Positions 28,796 to 39,700 of a stretch of 64,000 bases of DNA are shown in pieces. Position 1 is the first letter of the stretch, and each line of letters opens with the position of its first letter. Source of the DNA: Aurantiochytrium sp. KH105. Its lineage: Eukaryota > Sar > Bigyra > Thraustochytrida > Thraustochytriidae. The notes under the pieces were generated by a model, which was not told the origin of the DNA, did not search any database, and saw only the letters and a list, made by a program, of their open reading frames with translations. The stretch is from positions 1 through 64,000 of the forward strand of contig BGKB01000176.1 of NCBI GenBank assembly GCA_003116975.1. The letters run 5' to 3'. The translations under genes and the position numbers were made by a program.

Positions 28796-29880
28796 GTTCG
28801 CTTTTGGCCCAAAAGAAAGAAAGCCCACTGGCCGACCGACCGGCCGACCTCTGACAACTGTTTTCGACTGTTTTCTTTCGTTGATCGACCCGGAACCGCA
28901 CTGTCGAACTGCTGGCTGACTTGACTCTTGGTTGGATCAATGACTTTTCGATGAGCAATGGCCATGCCAGCGACCGGGACGACGGGGACCAAATGCACCG
29001 ACGGTGTTCTTTTTAAGACCGTCTTTTTATAAGAGCAGGAGCAAAAATATACGGAGATTTGACAGACCCGAAAATCCGCACTTGCGTTTCGCAGACCGCG
29101 GCGAGGACGCCTGGCTTCGGCTTGGCCTGGAGAGCGCGAATCTGGTCTTTTCGAGCCACGAAATTTCGTAGACGGAAAGTTATCGCGTTTGCGGGCCGCG
29201 TGGGGTGGTGGTAATAGGCGCTAATATGGGCAGAGAGTTCCCAGTCGTAATAGGGCAAAGGTAGACGCAAAAGCGCCAAATAAGGTACCAATGACTGTTG
29301 AAATTCCCAGCATCCTGAACAAGCTCCTGGTGTAGTGAGCGATGACGTCTTGTTCGAGGGACCGCTTTGGGGAGTACACTTGCTAAATGTGTTTTGTTGT
29401 GGCACATTTCTTGGTCCTCGTCGGCCTGGGCGTCATGCTTCAACGAGCGGTGCANTGCGCGCCGGCGAGGCGATTGGCTGAAGTGCGGAATATCGCGAGT
29501 GCCAAATCTCCGTACACCAATATGGGAAATCGTCTCCTGGTCTTACGTGGAGACGGTCTTTTAATTTTGATTACGAATCAGGGATGGCAAGGGAATAAAT
29601 AACGGGGAAGATACCAAATGCTTTCGGAGAAGAGTCTGCCATGGTGTGCTTTTATTTGCGAGACCAGCGCCCTTTCGATTTCTTGATTGAGGGGTTATTT
29701 ATTCTGACCACCATTGATCGCGTAAGACCAAGCGTACAAGAGATGCTGTTGCTGCTACTGCTGCTGCTTTCAGTTGATTCCGTACGGCCGGGAAAAAAAT
29801 TTCAGAATGGATCCAAATTCGTTTTCACGTTTTGGCCATATTGCAGTCAGTCAATCAGTTCAGTTGGTTATTGTCTTTTC
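28796..29880. other. intergenic region with inverted-repeat element
   Basis: Spacer between the start of the glycosyltransferase gene and the 3' end of the bZIP gene (both minus). It contains a candidate element bounded by diverged inverted repeats (29015-29560) and one ambiguous base (N at 29455). No gene is supported. Confidence 0.5.
29015..29560. mobile_element. candidate MITE-like element with terminal inverted repeats
   Basis: The left arm (29015-29083) and right arm (29481-29560) are inverted copies of each other. Their inner 34 bases match at 28 positions (tacggagatttg ... tccgcactt) and their outer 10 bases (aagaccgtct) match exactly, with a second block taaga-caggag between. About 400 bases lie inside, without a long frame. 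TTTA is found on both outer sides, which could be a target-site duplication but is low-complexity. It could instead be an inverted promoter duplication. Confidence 0.4.
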
Positions 29881-32800
29881 TTATTGCAGGACGCCAAGCT
29901 GCTTGAGAATGTGCGTTGCATTCCAAGAAATTTCTACTTCGGTAATCTTGTTCCGCTCGCCGAAGGCCACGAAAATGGTCGCATTAAACTCGAACGGCTT
30001 GGGCTCGTTCACAAGCATACCCGTGTACTTTCCTTTAACGACACAGCCCATTTGCGTCCTCGCCGAAGAAGAGACTTCGGCATCGTCGGCATCATGAGCG
30101 TCACCATTCCCTTTGTCCGTTCCACTCGCCGTGCGCGAGTTCCCCGAGCTGCGTACACGGCGCTTGCCGCGTTTGCGCTTCTTGAGCGAGACAAAGTTGT
30201 GGCGCGTAAGCGTCATCTCCGAGAATGCTTTGCGCAGGCGACGAACATAGTTGACGCATTCGTCGATACCATGAAAGGCTCCACCCATGTTAGCGTCTTG
30301 AAACACGCACTGATCATCGAGGAGCTCGTCAGCAAGCTCGATGCGCTCGTCTGGCGTAGAGAGCTCAAAAATCTTGGTCATCTCGATGCAAAGCTTTTCG
30401 CGAAGCCGTTGGTCAAGCTTCGGGACGGGCGGCAGCATCGCGCCAGGCGAAAGCATGGCACCAGGGCTGCTTAGGTCCGCTTCGCTATGCGCTAGGCCGG
30501 CGGACGTCAAGTCGAGGTCGTCGCGGTTGCTGACATGGCTCCCAGCACCGTTGCTCGCGGAACGGGCCATAGCAGCAGCTTTTGCCCGCTTGGCCTCTTC
30601 GGCATCGCGCTTAGCTCGTTCCTGCATGCGATCGCCAATGGTCTTGCTAAAGCTCTCAGGCAAGAGCCCGAGCTGACGCATTACGTCCAAGGCTGCCCAG
30701 CTCACCATGAGCTGCTGAATCTGTGCGCTCCCGGGCACGAATTTGTAGGCAATGATGACACGAAAGGAAACTTGTTTGCCCTCAGGCTTTTGTACAACGC
30801 GTTCGGCAGCGACTTTGATGGCCTTGTCCTTGGCCGTGGACTCACCCTTGGAATCCTCTGCGGCCCCAGCCGCTACCGCGTCGATCCCGCTGGTCTTGTC
30901 CACCTTTGAAAGTTCAGAGGACGAAGAAGAGGAGGACGACGACGATGACGAAGTAGATTTGCCTTGCGATTGCGTGGAAATGCCAGGGCCAGACGTCCGC
31001 CCGAGACCATAGTATGTCCCGGTCAATGTCCATCTTCCTCGCGCCACGTTTTTCCGCGTCATAAAGTTCTCTTCTTTGGCTGTGAGGCCAGTAAAAGAGG
31101 TGCGGATCCGTCGAATGTATTTGAGTACCTTTCCAATGCCCAGAATCACGCGCACCGTGTTGGGGTCGTAAAGAGCAATGTCCGGTGCGAGCGCGGCGTC
31201 AGCGTAACTTCGCAGTTCGTCCTCTGGCTGTTCAAAGAGCTGTTTGAGCACAATTGCACTATTGTGCCGATTGCGCAGGAGTTCTTCGTTTTGGACGGGG
31301 GAACCAGGGTCTGTCTGCCCGCTTCCCTCCGTTTGCGATAGGCGGCCCTCCGCTTCGGGGTTATGCTTTGCCGTCGCCCTCTCGCGGGACAGCGGTGGCG
31401 ACTGCTGTTGCTGTTGCAATTGCTGCTGTGCCTGTCCGTTCTGCGCATCCTTGCCTGCAAGACCCTGTTGCGGACTGGACGACTCGATGCTGAACTTGTC
31501 ATCGATCGTGCGCGCGCTGGTGTTGTGCACAATCCACTGTCCCTTGGACTTGAGTCCCTCGTGGTCGATAGTAGGGTCAAATGATTCGAGATACTTGGCC
31601 CACGCCTCTTTGTGCGCAGGGTCATTTGAATTAAAGTTGTGCACAAAGACCACAAAGCGCGACAGTTGTGCAGGCGAAAGTTCCTGCGCCAAGCTACGGA
31701 AGAGAATCGTCTCCGCGGAGAGGCGCCTCTTCTTCATGACGAGAGTATGCAAGTTCTCTAGCTTGTCCAGCACCGACGCAATGTCTCGGCACATCTCGAT
31801 GACGCGCTGGCGTCGGTCACGCAATTTGAGCTTTTGCTCGCGCGTCAAGCCGAGGCGATTGCAGAGCTCTTCCCAGAGTCCGCCCGTGGTATGAAAGTAC
31901 GACTCGTCTTGCGCACACTGCCACAGGTACATTTTCGTAACGTGCGTCGGCTCGACTTGGCGAATGAGACGAGACAGAATGTGCTTGCTCGCTTCCTCAC
32001 GATTGCGGCCTTGTTCTTCATGTGTCTTGAGGTAGCCCTCCGTGTACTCTTCGAGCTTGACCTTTGCTGCCTGGTCGGCAGTGGGAGGAGATGAAGAAGA
32101 CAAAGAAGCAGAGGTGGAGGCAGGGGCGGCCTGCTTGCTGAGCGAAGCCTTCATATTGGCGACTAAATGCTCGCACTGCATGCGCATACTTTCTTGCATC
32201 TCTTCTGAGCCAAGTTTAAGCTGAGTACGAAGCCGCTCATTCTCCTCCAGCAGCATAGCCTCTCGATCCCTGAGCTTTTGCGTGTACTCGCGCTTACGCT
32301 TGCGGCAATTCCGAACGGCTTCGCGATTCTTTTCGCGTTGCGCACGACTCCGAGGCGACATTGGCGCGTCTACAGCCCCCTTGCGCTTGCGGCCGCCGCC
32401 CCGATTGCCCGTGGCCTTGTTCTGCGCGCTGTCTGAAGGCGACGCAACCTCAAGGCTCGCGCTCGGAGCAAGGCTGACCTGGGGAGCGCCGGTCACAGAG
32501 GATGGCTTTGTCACGGCGCCGCGACCATTCGTGTCATTGACAGTGGCGGCGCCTATTTGCGCTGCAGGAGCTGCAGGGGGAGGGGGCGGAGGTACCGTTG
32601 CAGAAGAGGAGGGCACCGGCCTGGCGACGGCGGCGACAGGGTTGAACGAGAGTGCCGGGTCGCCAGACGCGGAAAGATCATCAATCATTGCGTCTTCAGC
32701 AGCGAGGCCGTCGACTGGCGTTCCAGACGCGTACTCATCAGACGCGTGGCCTTCTGCCACTGCACTGTACGGATCGTTGGCCTGCGCTTCGAAATAGGAC

Positions 32801-33657
32801 CCATATCCAGGAGCCTGAGAACGCTGCGTTTGGTAGTAAGCGGTGCCTCGTCTTCGCGCGCCACTTGCGGCCTCGGAAGCAAACTCGTGCATGGCCGTGG
32901 CGAGGCCCGGGGGTTGGTTGATTTGCGTGCCGCCCATCATGGCATCCATGGCTCCACCAAGATCGTCGGTGAGAGGCACCACCTCGGGCATGGTCGAATC
33001 CCAAAACATGGTGGGACTTTCCTCGAGAAGACCATCTGCCCATCCAAAGCTCCCGGCCGGATCAGAGAATGCCTGGTTGTTCCCCATCCCATAGGCGACG
33101 TCGCGTTTCCCGTAGGCATTATGATCTTCCACTTTCATAGCGCCGTCCCCCATCCCGCCATGTGGGTCAGAATGCGCTGGCGGTAGGGGTTGCTGCACAT
33201 GATGCGCCCGATGACCATGCTGATGGGGTGGGGCGAGATGTGAGTGCTGCGACGGTGGTGGTTGCGCGTGAGTGTTCATCTCGTGTGGATGAGGATGCTG
33301 GTGCTGGTGCTGTGGATGCTGGTGTTGATGTTGAGGAGGGTGCTGCGAGTGATGATGCACATGCTGCGAGTACTGCGGCATCGACTCTGGAGGGTGTTGC
33401 GGATGCATGTGCGGTGGCCCCGGGAGCTGTTGATGCTGGTGCTGGTGCTGGTGCTGGTGCTGATGATGCGGATGCTGCTGGTGCTGATGATCATACTGAC
33501 TCACATGCGGCCGGTGCTGTTGATGTTGTTGCGGTTCGAGACCGTGTGGATCCTGCGGTCCGCCCTGGCCATAGTTATCGATGCCGCCACCTTGTCCCTC
33601 CTGAAGGAGCCACTGGAAGACATCGCCATCCTCCTCGTTATTATTATCCCACTCCAT
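29881..33657 (-). CDS. bZIP transcription factor with duplicated NTF2/SnoaL-like domain
   Basis: Predicted 1258 residues. The N-terminus is very rich in His and Gln (about 24-165). A clear bZIP lies at about 435-500: basic region NREAVRNCRKRKRE (Asn444, Arg452) followed by a leucine zipper (LLEENERLRTQLKL). A mostly helical region (532-686) follows, of unknown family. The C-terminal half holds two copies of one fold, at about 798-990 and 1083-1258; each has a G-I-x4-Y-x-RR-x-R-x2-F motif and ends with a SW-x7-QLG motif, as in NTF2/SnoaL-like barrels. The first copy is interrupted by a Ser-rich insert. It is presumably a nuclear DNA-binding regulator, perhaps with a ligand pocket. The start is ATG 33657 (MEWDNNNEE); the frame continues to another ATG at 34338 but only through GAGGC-repeat sequence, which I read as leader. 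Confidence 0.82.
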   Translation of the reverse strand: MEWDNNNEEDGDVFQWLLQEGQGGGIDNYGQGGPQDPHGLEPQQHQQHRPHVSQYDHQHQQHPHHQHQHQHQHQHQQLPGPPHMHPQHPPESMPQYSQHVHHHSQHPPQHQHQHPQHQHQHPHPHEMNTHAQPPPSQHSHLAPPHQHGHRAHHVQQPLPPAHSDPHGGMGDGAMKVEDHNAYGKRDVAYGMGNNQAFSDPAGSFGWADGLLEESPTMFWDSTMPEVVPLTDDLGGAMDAMMGGTQINQPPGLATAMHEFASEAASGARRRGTAYYQTQRSQAPGYGSYFEAQANDPYSAVAEGHASDEYASGTPVDGLAAEDAMIDDLSASGDPALSFNPVAAVARPVPSSSATVPPPPPPAAPAAQIGAATVNDTNGRGAVTKPSSVTGAPQVSLAPSASLEVASPSDSAQNKATGNRGGGRKRKGAVDAPMSPRSRAQREKNREAVRNCRKRKREYTQKLRDREAMLLEENERLRTQLKLGSEEMQESMRMQCEHLVANMKASLSKQAAPASTSASLSSSSPPTADQAAKVKLEEYTEGYLKTHEEQGRNREEASKHILSRLIRQVEPTHVTKMYLWQCAQDESYFHTTGGLWEELCNRLGLTREQKLKLRDRRQRVIEMCRDIASVLDKLENLHTLVMKKRRLSAETILFRSLAQELSPAQLSRFVVFVHNFNSNDPAHKEAWAKYLESFDPTIDHEGLKSKGQWIVHNTSARTIDDKFSIESSSPQQGLAGKDAQNGQAQQQLQQQQQSPPLSRERATAKHNPEAEGRLSQTEGSGQTDPGSPVQNEELLRNRHNSAIVLKQLFEQPEDELRSYADAALAPDIALYDPNTVRVILGIGKVLKYIRRIRTSFTGLTAKEENFMTRKNVARGRWTLTGTYYGLGRTSGPGISTQSQGKSTSSSSSSSSSSSSELSKVDKTSGIDAVAAGAAEDSKGESTAKDKAIKVAAERVVQKPEGKQVSFRVIIAYKFVPGSAQIQQLMVSWAALDVMRQLGLLPESFSKTIGDRMQERAKRDAEEAKRAKAAAMARSASNGAGSHVSNRDDLDLTSAGLAHSEADLSSPGAMLSPGAMLPPVPKLDQRLREKLCIEMTKIFELSTPDERIELADELLDDQCVFQDANMGGAFHGIDECVNYVRRLRKAFSEMTLTRHNFVSLKKRKRGKRRVRSSGNSRTASGTDKGNGDAHDADDAEVSSSARTQMGCVVKGKYTGMLVNEPKPFEFNATIFVAFGERNKITEVEISWNATHILKQLGVLQ

Positions 33658-35171
33658 TTTTTTCACTGGCTGCTCAACTTCGAACCGCGCCGCGCCGCGC
33701 CGCGCCGCGCCGCGCCGCGCCTCGCCGCGTCGGCTCGCCTCCGTCCGCGTCAGACCAGCCCGCCTCGCCTCGCCTCGCCTCGCCTCGCCTCGCCTCGCCT
33801 CGCCTCGCCTCGCCTCGCCTCGCCCCGCGCGGCTTCGCCGGCGGTCGCGAGTCCGCGAGCCAACGCGCCTGCCTTGGCCTTGCGCCGCCTGCTTCTGCTC
33901 TGCTCTGCTCTGCGCTGCGCTGCTCTGCTCTGCTCTGCCCCGCCCCCCGCGCTGCTCTCCCTCGCCCTGCGCTGCTCCGCGCTGCTCTCGCGCTCCCTCC
34001 CTGCCTGCCTGCCTGCGCGGCCCTCTCCCGCGCCGCCCGCGCCGCTCGCCGCGTGGCCGCCGATTCGAATTTGCCCTCGCCCTCTCTGCCGCGCTTGCTT
34101 CGCCCGCGCGGGTTGCTTCGCCTGCCTCGTCGGCGAGCGCTTTGCTGCGCGCCTCGGGCTGCCCTCCCCTGCTCGCGCGGCCTCGGGCCGGCCTGCACTT
34201 GGCTCCCGGGCGCCGCAAGTGGGCTATCCCGCAGCGCAAGGGAGAGTCGCACTTGCGCGGGTGCCTGGACTCGGAAGGATCTGGGGGGGAAAATGGAGGA
34301 AGGGCGAGGGAAGGGGAACACGGCGGGAAATGGAACATCGGGAAGAACGAGCTGCCAGTCAGTCACAACGAGTGCAGTGCACTGCAGTGCAGTGCCAGGA
34401 CTCTGGCACTCGGACTCGGACTCGGACTCGGAGCAGTGCCACAGTGCCATCGATAAAAACACTCTCAAGGCTTGCTCTTTCTCAGAGTCTGGTCTTGCTC
34501 CAGTCGCCCACTGCTGGCATTTGCCAATGGCAGGTCGAAGGACAGCAATGAGGAAAAGATGGCGACGGCGACGGCGAGCAATCAATGGTGTGCACGTGAG
34601 GGACCAGCGAAAGAAGAATGCAGAAATCTTTATTTTTCATAATGGTTCTAGAATCACAAGCCCAGCCAGCAGAATTCGGAACTTTCATGATTCGGACTGT
34701 CGGTTTGGTGACATTGGGAATGCAAATGCCAATCTGCTCTGCTCTGCTCTGCTCTGCTGCTGCTGCAGCTTCGCATTCCCAAGCCTCCTCCCCATCGAAT
34801 CGTCTCAGCGTTATCGACCACGAGCGCCAATCGAAGACTTCCCGCGTCCTCCGGCCCTTGCATTCCATCTCCATCTCTTGAAGACCCTTTCCTTCCCCTC
34901 GCCCCTCCTCGCGCCCGCCGCCGCAGCTCCTCCGCGCGCGGCAGCGACACGGCCATCGGCGCCTCGCCTCTCCTCGCCCGCGGCCGTCCGGGTTCTGTGG
35001 TTCTTTCTCCGCGTCAGGCCGGACCCCGGCCGACGTGCGGCTGCGCCGGTTGGGTGGCGGCGGCGGCGCGGCAGACGGCAGACCGCCGAGACCCGAGCGG
35101 CGCGGACTCGCGCGCGGCGGCAGGACTCGCGCGCGGCGAGCGGGCGCGGGGCGCGGCGGGCGCGGGGCAGG
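33658..35171. other. divergent intergenic region with pentanucleotide repeats
   Basis: Head-to-head spacer between the bZIP (-) and BMT5-like (+) genes. It contains a CGCGC-type run (33685-33720), twelve CGCCT units (33761-33825) and short TCTGC runs near 33897 and 34739. Open frames on both strands exist only because the repeats lack stops. Confidence 0.55.
33685..33825. repeat. pentanucleotide repeats (CGCGC)n and (CGCCT)n
   Basis: About seven CGCGC units (33685-33720), then twelve perfect CGCCT units (33761-33820). On the bZIP sense strand these are GAGGC-type units in the 5' leader. Confidence 0.95.
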
Positions 35172-36512
35172 ATGGGGCGGCGGCGGCTGACGGGCACGCA
35201 CCGGCGGCGCGACAAGCTCATCTCGCGCCGCAAGCAGCTGGTCAAGGAGACCGGGCGCAAGCGGCGGCGCGAGAAGCAGGCGCACGAGACGCAGGCCCAG
35301 CGCGAGGCCAAGCGCGTGCGCAGCGAGACGGAGAAGGCGCGCCAGCTCGTGGGCCCTGCGCACCGTACTCTTCTGGTCGGCGAGGGCAACTTTTCCTTCA
35401 CGCGCGGGCTGATCCGCGGCTGGGAAAAGGACCAGGCCTCCGACGAGGGACCCAGCGACGTCGAGGACCTCGTCGGCTTCAAGGTGGTGGCGACCTGCTA
35501 TGACAGCAAGGAGGACCTCGTGCGAAAGTACCCCGATGTCAAGGACATTGTGCGCGAAATCAAGGCCTCCGGCGTCACTGTGCATACCGGCATTGATGCT
35601 ACCAAGCTTTTGCAGAGCAAACGGCTGGTACGCTCGCTCGCCGACCTATGCGAGTCCGAAGGGCAAACCTTTCAAGACGATGACGAGCAAGACGACAATG
35701 ACGATGACGAGCAAGACGACGAAGACGACGACAACGAGGACCAAGACGACGACGACGAGCGAGAAGGCGGTAAGAAGGGCAAGACGGTGACCGCGAGCGT
35801 AGGCTTCGATCGCATCCTGTTCAACTTTCCTCATCTTGGATGCGGCATTACCGACACCGAGAAGAACAACCAAGTGCATCGCGAATTTCTCGCAGAATTT
35901 TTCGTGAGCGCGCACACTGTGCTCTCCGCGCAAGGTCAAGTTCACGTCACCATTAAGAGCGGCGAACCGTACGACTCGTGGCGCATCGCCCAGGTCGCTG
36001 TAAATACTGGTCTTTTCAAGGTTCATTCCCAGTTGGCCTTCGATCCGGCCGTCTACGACGGCTACGAGCATCGGCGGACGCTCGGGGCCAACGCCAGTGG
36101 AGATGTAGAGGCCAATACCGACATTACCAAAATGCCTGCGCGTACTTTTGTCTTTATGAAGGCCGATGCCGAGTCGGCGCGGGCAAAGAGGCGCGCCGCG
36201 AGTCGCGAAAAGCGCGAAAAGCGGCGCAGGGCAGCCACTGCAGCGGGCGATGAACAAGCCATGGAAATGTATGAGATGAACGACAGCGACGCCGAGGAAG
36301 AAAATGAGGAGGAAGTGGATCATAACAGTGCTGAGGCAGAAGCGGATGTCGACAGCAATGATGATGCTGACAGCAAGGCGGACGAAGTTCAAGACGAGGC
36401 AGACAAGTCTCCTTCGCCTCAGAACACGGGTAATAAGTCGAACAAGAACAAGATCAACAAGAACAAAACCAAGAAGAAGGGCAAGAAGCAATCGAACAAG
36501 CGTGCAAGGTGA
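35172..36512 (+). CDS. BMT5-like 25S/28S rRNA (uridine-N3) methyltransferase, DUF2431
   Basis: Predicted 446 residues. The SAM-binding motif LLVGEGNFSFTRGL (about 66-79) and the catalytic-site signature RILFNFPHLGCG (FNFPH near 217-221) are diagnostic of the DUF2431/BMT5 family, which methylates N3 of a uridine in large-subunit rRNA in the nucleolus. The basic N-terminus and Lys-rich C-terminus (KKKGKKQSNKRAR) fit nucleolar targeting. Unusual is an almost pure Asp/Glu insert (169-202) between motif I and the FNFPH motif, and a second acidic stretch before the tail. The start is ATG 35172 (MGRRRLTGT). It is convergent with the PHD/BAH gene, 210 bases away. Confidence 0.9.
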   Translation: MGRRRLTGTHRRRDKLISRRKQLVKETGRKRRREKQAHETQAQREAKRVRSETEKARQLVGPAHRTLLVGEGNFSFTRGLIRGWEKDQASDEGPSDVEDLVGFKVVATCYDSKEDLVRKYPDVKDIVREIKASGVTVHTGIDATKLLQSKRLVRSLADLCESEGQTFQDDDEQDDNDDDEQDDEDDDNEDQDDDDEREGGKKGKTVTASVGFDRILFNFPHLGCGITDTEKNNQVHREFLAEFFVSAHTVLSAQGQVHVTIKSGEPYDSWRIAQVAVNTGLFKVHSQLAFDPAVYDGYEHRRTLGANASGDVEANTDITKMPARTFVFMKADAESARAKRRAASREKREKRRRAATAAGDEQAMEMYEMNDSDAEEENEEEVDHNSAEAEADVDSNDDADSKADEVQDEADKSPSPQNTGNKSNKNKINKNKTKKKGKKQSNKRAR

Positions 36513-36722
36513 GCGAGACGGAACCAACCATCACCTTTTTTAGTTTAAACTTAAAAAAAAAATCAAACGCGAATCATGTTTCTGTTCTCTCGTGCCTCCT
36601 CGGGGAAAGCTGGCATCTCTCCCCCTCCCCTCCGGCTTTCTCGTGTTATCCGCGTGCAAAGTGGTGACCTCAATAATCGTAAGTCCCAACTCACATTCTC
36701 TATCAATTCCAGGTATATGCAT

Positions 36723-39700
36723 CTACGCACTTGGGTCTGAAACTGGGGCATTTGCGGTGGACTCTTCGTGTGAGCGCGGCTCTACGTCCAAGGCCTTGGC
36801 CTTGCCCTCCGTCTTGTCATGCAAAAGTGCGAGAAGCGCGTCTCTCTGTGCCACTACAAGATGAAGAGCCTCAGCAAGGCCATGATTGCTCGCTTCGAGA
36901 TTCGCGACACGGGCCGCTGCGTAATGACGAGTCTCCCACGCCGAGGCTGCAAGAACCTCTCGCGGAAAGAACTCAAGCTTGGGGATAGAATGCTCTCCAA
37001 GGCTACGCTGAGTGTCATCGCCAGCGGGGACACCCTCTCCAGAAACCATTCGATCGTGAGCAACATAAGCCGCCAAGGCCTGACCGGGCGTCGCATTGGG
37101 ATCAATGACAGGGGGCGGGGGCAAGTCAAAAATCTCCGCCGGGGGCTTCTCGCCCTCGGGGTCCTCCTTTTCGGCGGCTTCCGGGGGCGACCCAGGTACC
37201 GAAGCCAACGACGATGCAGCGGGCACTGCTGATTTGGAGGACTGTGACGAAGAAGACGACGACGCACGCTGCAAATCGTCCTTTAGCTGCACAGACTTGC
37301 CGCCACCGCCATCTCCTGCCGTGGAACTCCGAGACTTGGACGAGGGTCGCGCGGTCTTTTTGGAGGACGTCGTTGCCTTTTTCGCAGACCTGGTTGACTT
37401 GCTCTTCGACGAGGTCGACGGGCGAGGCGACTTGGACGCCCGAGGCGTCGAGGCCGCCGCGCTCACTGTGAATCCCATGGCGAGCGCTGCCTGCGTGGCT
37501 TGCTCGAGAACGGCGTTGTTGTCGCGCCATTCGAGCGCGCGGTGCTTCCATGCCTGCGACTTTTGATCTTCCGCATTGGTGAGCGAAAGGGCGCGCACGA
37601 GCGCTTCGCCCGCTTGACCCCACGAGGCGTGGTCGTAAATGTACTCGCGATCCGCGATACAGTCCGGACAGAACCAGTCGCCATCGGGCGAGGACTCGAG
37701 CGGCGGCTTGAGACACTCCGAATGGAACTCTGAGTCACATCCATCACATATGACGAGCTTCGACTCATCAGGTCCAGTCAATTTATCGCAAATGGCGCAC
37801 ACAGACCGACCCGTCCCATGAAGAAGAGAAGAGAATGCTGTGCGCTGGCCCTCGACAAAAGCTTGCGACGGCACGAGCGATGCAGGGTCGATGCCCAAAT
37901 TCCGAAGAATCGGATCCGTTTCGTCCGTGACGCGGGCGGCAAAGGCCTCTGGACGCTTGGCAAAGACAGTCTGGCCGTCCACGACGGCAAATGCAAGACC
38001 TCGTTTTGTGCGACGTGCAATCTTGGAACGTCGCAGGGTCATTTGATGGACCTTTTGGCCCCAAAGACTCGCGTCTCGCGTTGCAGCCGCCACACTTTCT
38101 GGGGCTGCGGGCGGCAGCGTCCCCACGTAGGTGGCCTTGCCCTGGGGAATCTCATTCTCTTCGTGGAGCTTGCGCAGCGCCTCGGCCCACTCGCTCTCAG
38201 CAGCCCAAGCTGGATGCAAATAACAAGTAAAGTATTGCGCACACTCGAGGGCCAACTTGCTTCCCACGACCTCTTCCGCAGGCTCCCAGGCCAAGCTGTG
38301 CGCCTCAAGACTGTCCACAAGTCGCATCGCCTCACCGCCACTCCATTCGTTGGCAAGTAGAGGCCCCGTGTACTTGTTAGCAACGCCAAAGACGGCTGCC
38401 AAGGCGTCGACGGCGACGATGCCACGAGACTCTGCGATTGACTTGCCAAAGCGCGAACCAAGAACGCGCGCGATTTGACCTGACTTGGAGTGCTTGATCT
38501 TGATGCGCGCCACGCCATACTCCACGGTGACTGCGTGCCGATACCGCGTGGACGGGGCTCGCTCCTCGCTAGCAGGAAGGGGCCCGCGCACGATGCCGAC
38601 AATGCTGAACTCGGGTACAGCGAGACCGTACATGGTGCACATCCATGACAAGATCTCTTCGGCCAGACTGGGGTTCGAGTAGTCGAGAACGGGCTGAGCG
38701 ACGCGGTAGGGATGCGAACAGCGGTGGAGGACTCGCACGTTGTTGTTGGCAGTGACAAGCCCCTGCCGCCCGAGACCAAAGCATTCAAAGCAAATGTTCA
38801 CGCCCACGCATACTGCGCACTTGATGTGACCCACAAAAGGCATGTTCTCAAAGCAAAAGCTGCACTGGGGCGCCGTGTCGAGCATAGCTTGCAGACCCGG
38901 TATCTTGTGCAGCGTATCGACCTCTGGATCTGACTTTGATTCCGCAATGCCCAGCGTGTAATTGCAGACGCGATCCGACGTCTGGTCTTTTTCGGAAAGT
39001 AGGCGCGAGGAATCGGGCTTTTCAAAACTCGCGAGGAGAAAGCTGTGCATCCAGGGATTGAGCGCTGACCCGGTCTCCATGGATGGGTGATCTGTACCGA
39101 CAAGCTTGTTTGCGCGATAGTGATAGTGGCGCCGTGAAAAGAGAACACGTCGAGCGAGAAGCAGCTTGTCGCGGTATTTGTCGCGCAGACGCGTTCCGAT
39201 CTCCAGCTCCTGGTTCTCCATGGCCGAGGCCGCCCCGGGCGTTGCAGGAGACGACTTGAATCCCACGGGGGACTCTGCGCGCGAATTTGTGGACGCGGCG
39301 GGGGTCTTGTTCTTTCCGCCTCGAGCAGGCGTTCCAGCCACGGAGGAGTCCGCTCCACGGCGCGAGCTCGACCTTGTTTCGGCAACAAGGCCGTCGTCCT
39401 CGACCCCGCCAGTCGTGCTGACGCCCGGCGGCACCCACCCTGATACCTGCGCATCGACGGTGCGCCCGGTCAAGACAGAGCCGGCGATGCCCGTGTCGTA
39501 GGGGGATAAACCTTGTTTTTGGTGCTCAAGGTAGGCAGGGTACGGAAGCACAAGAAGCTTGGCCGCGATCGAAGAGAGCGGCACCGTGTCGACCTCATTA
39601 GAGGAGAACACCTCGTCCTGCAGGACTTGATCAGGCGGAATTAGCGTTTCTTCAGGCCAAAAGAACCAGGCAATGCGAGCTTTGCGCTGGCCATCCGTCT

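Noticed and set aside
29641-30474. Plus-strand frame of 277 codons
   Set aside because: Most of it is antisense to the bZIP C-terminal NTF2-like domain; no domain of its own.
33658-34338. N-terminal extension of the bZIP protein from ATG 34338
   Set aside because: The sequence is almost entirely Arg/Ala/Glu/Gly from pentanucleotide repeats; the first non-repetitive residues start at 33657.
33162-35171. Long plus-strand frame upstream of the BMT5-like gene
   Set aside because: It runs antisense to the bZIP coding region and through CGCCT repeats. The conserved protein starts at ATG 35172.
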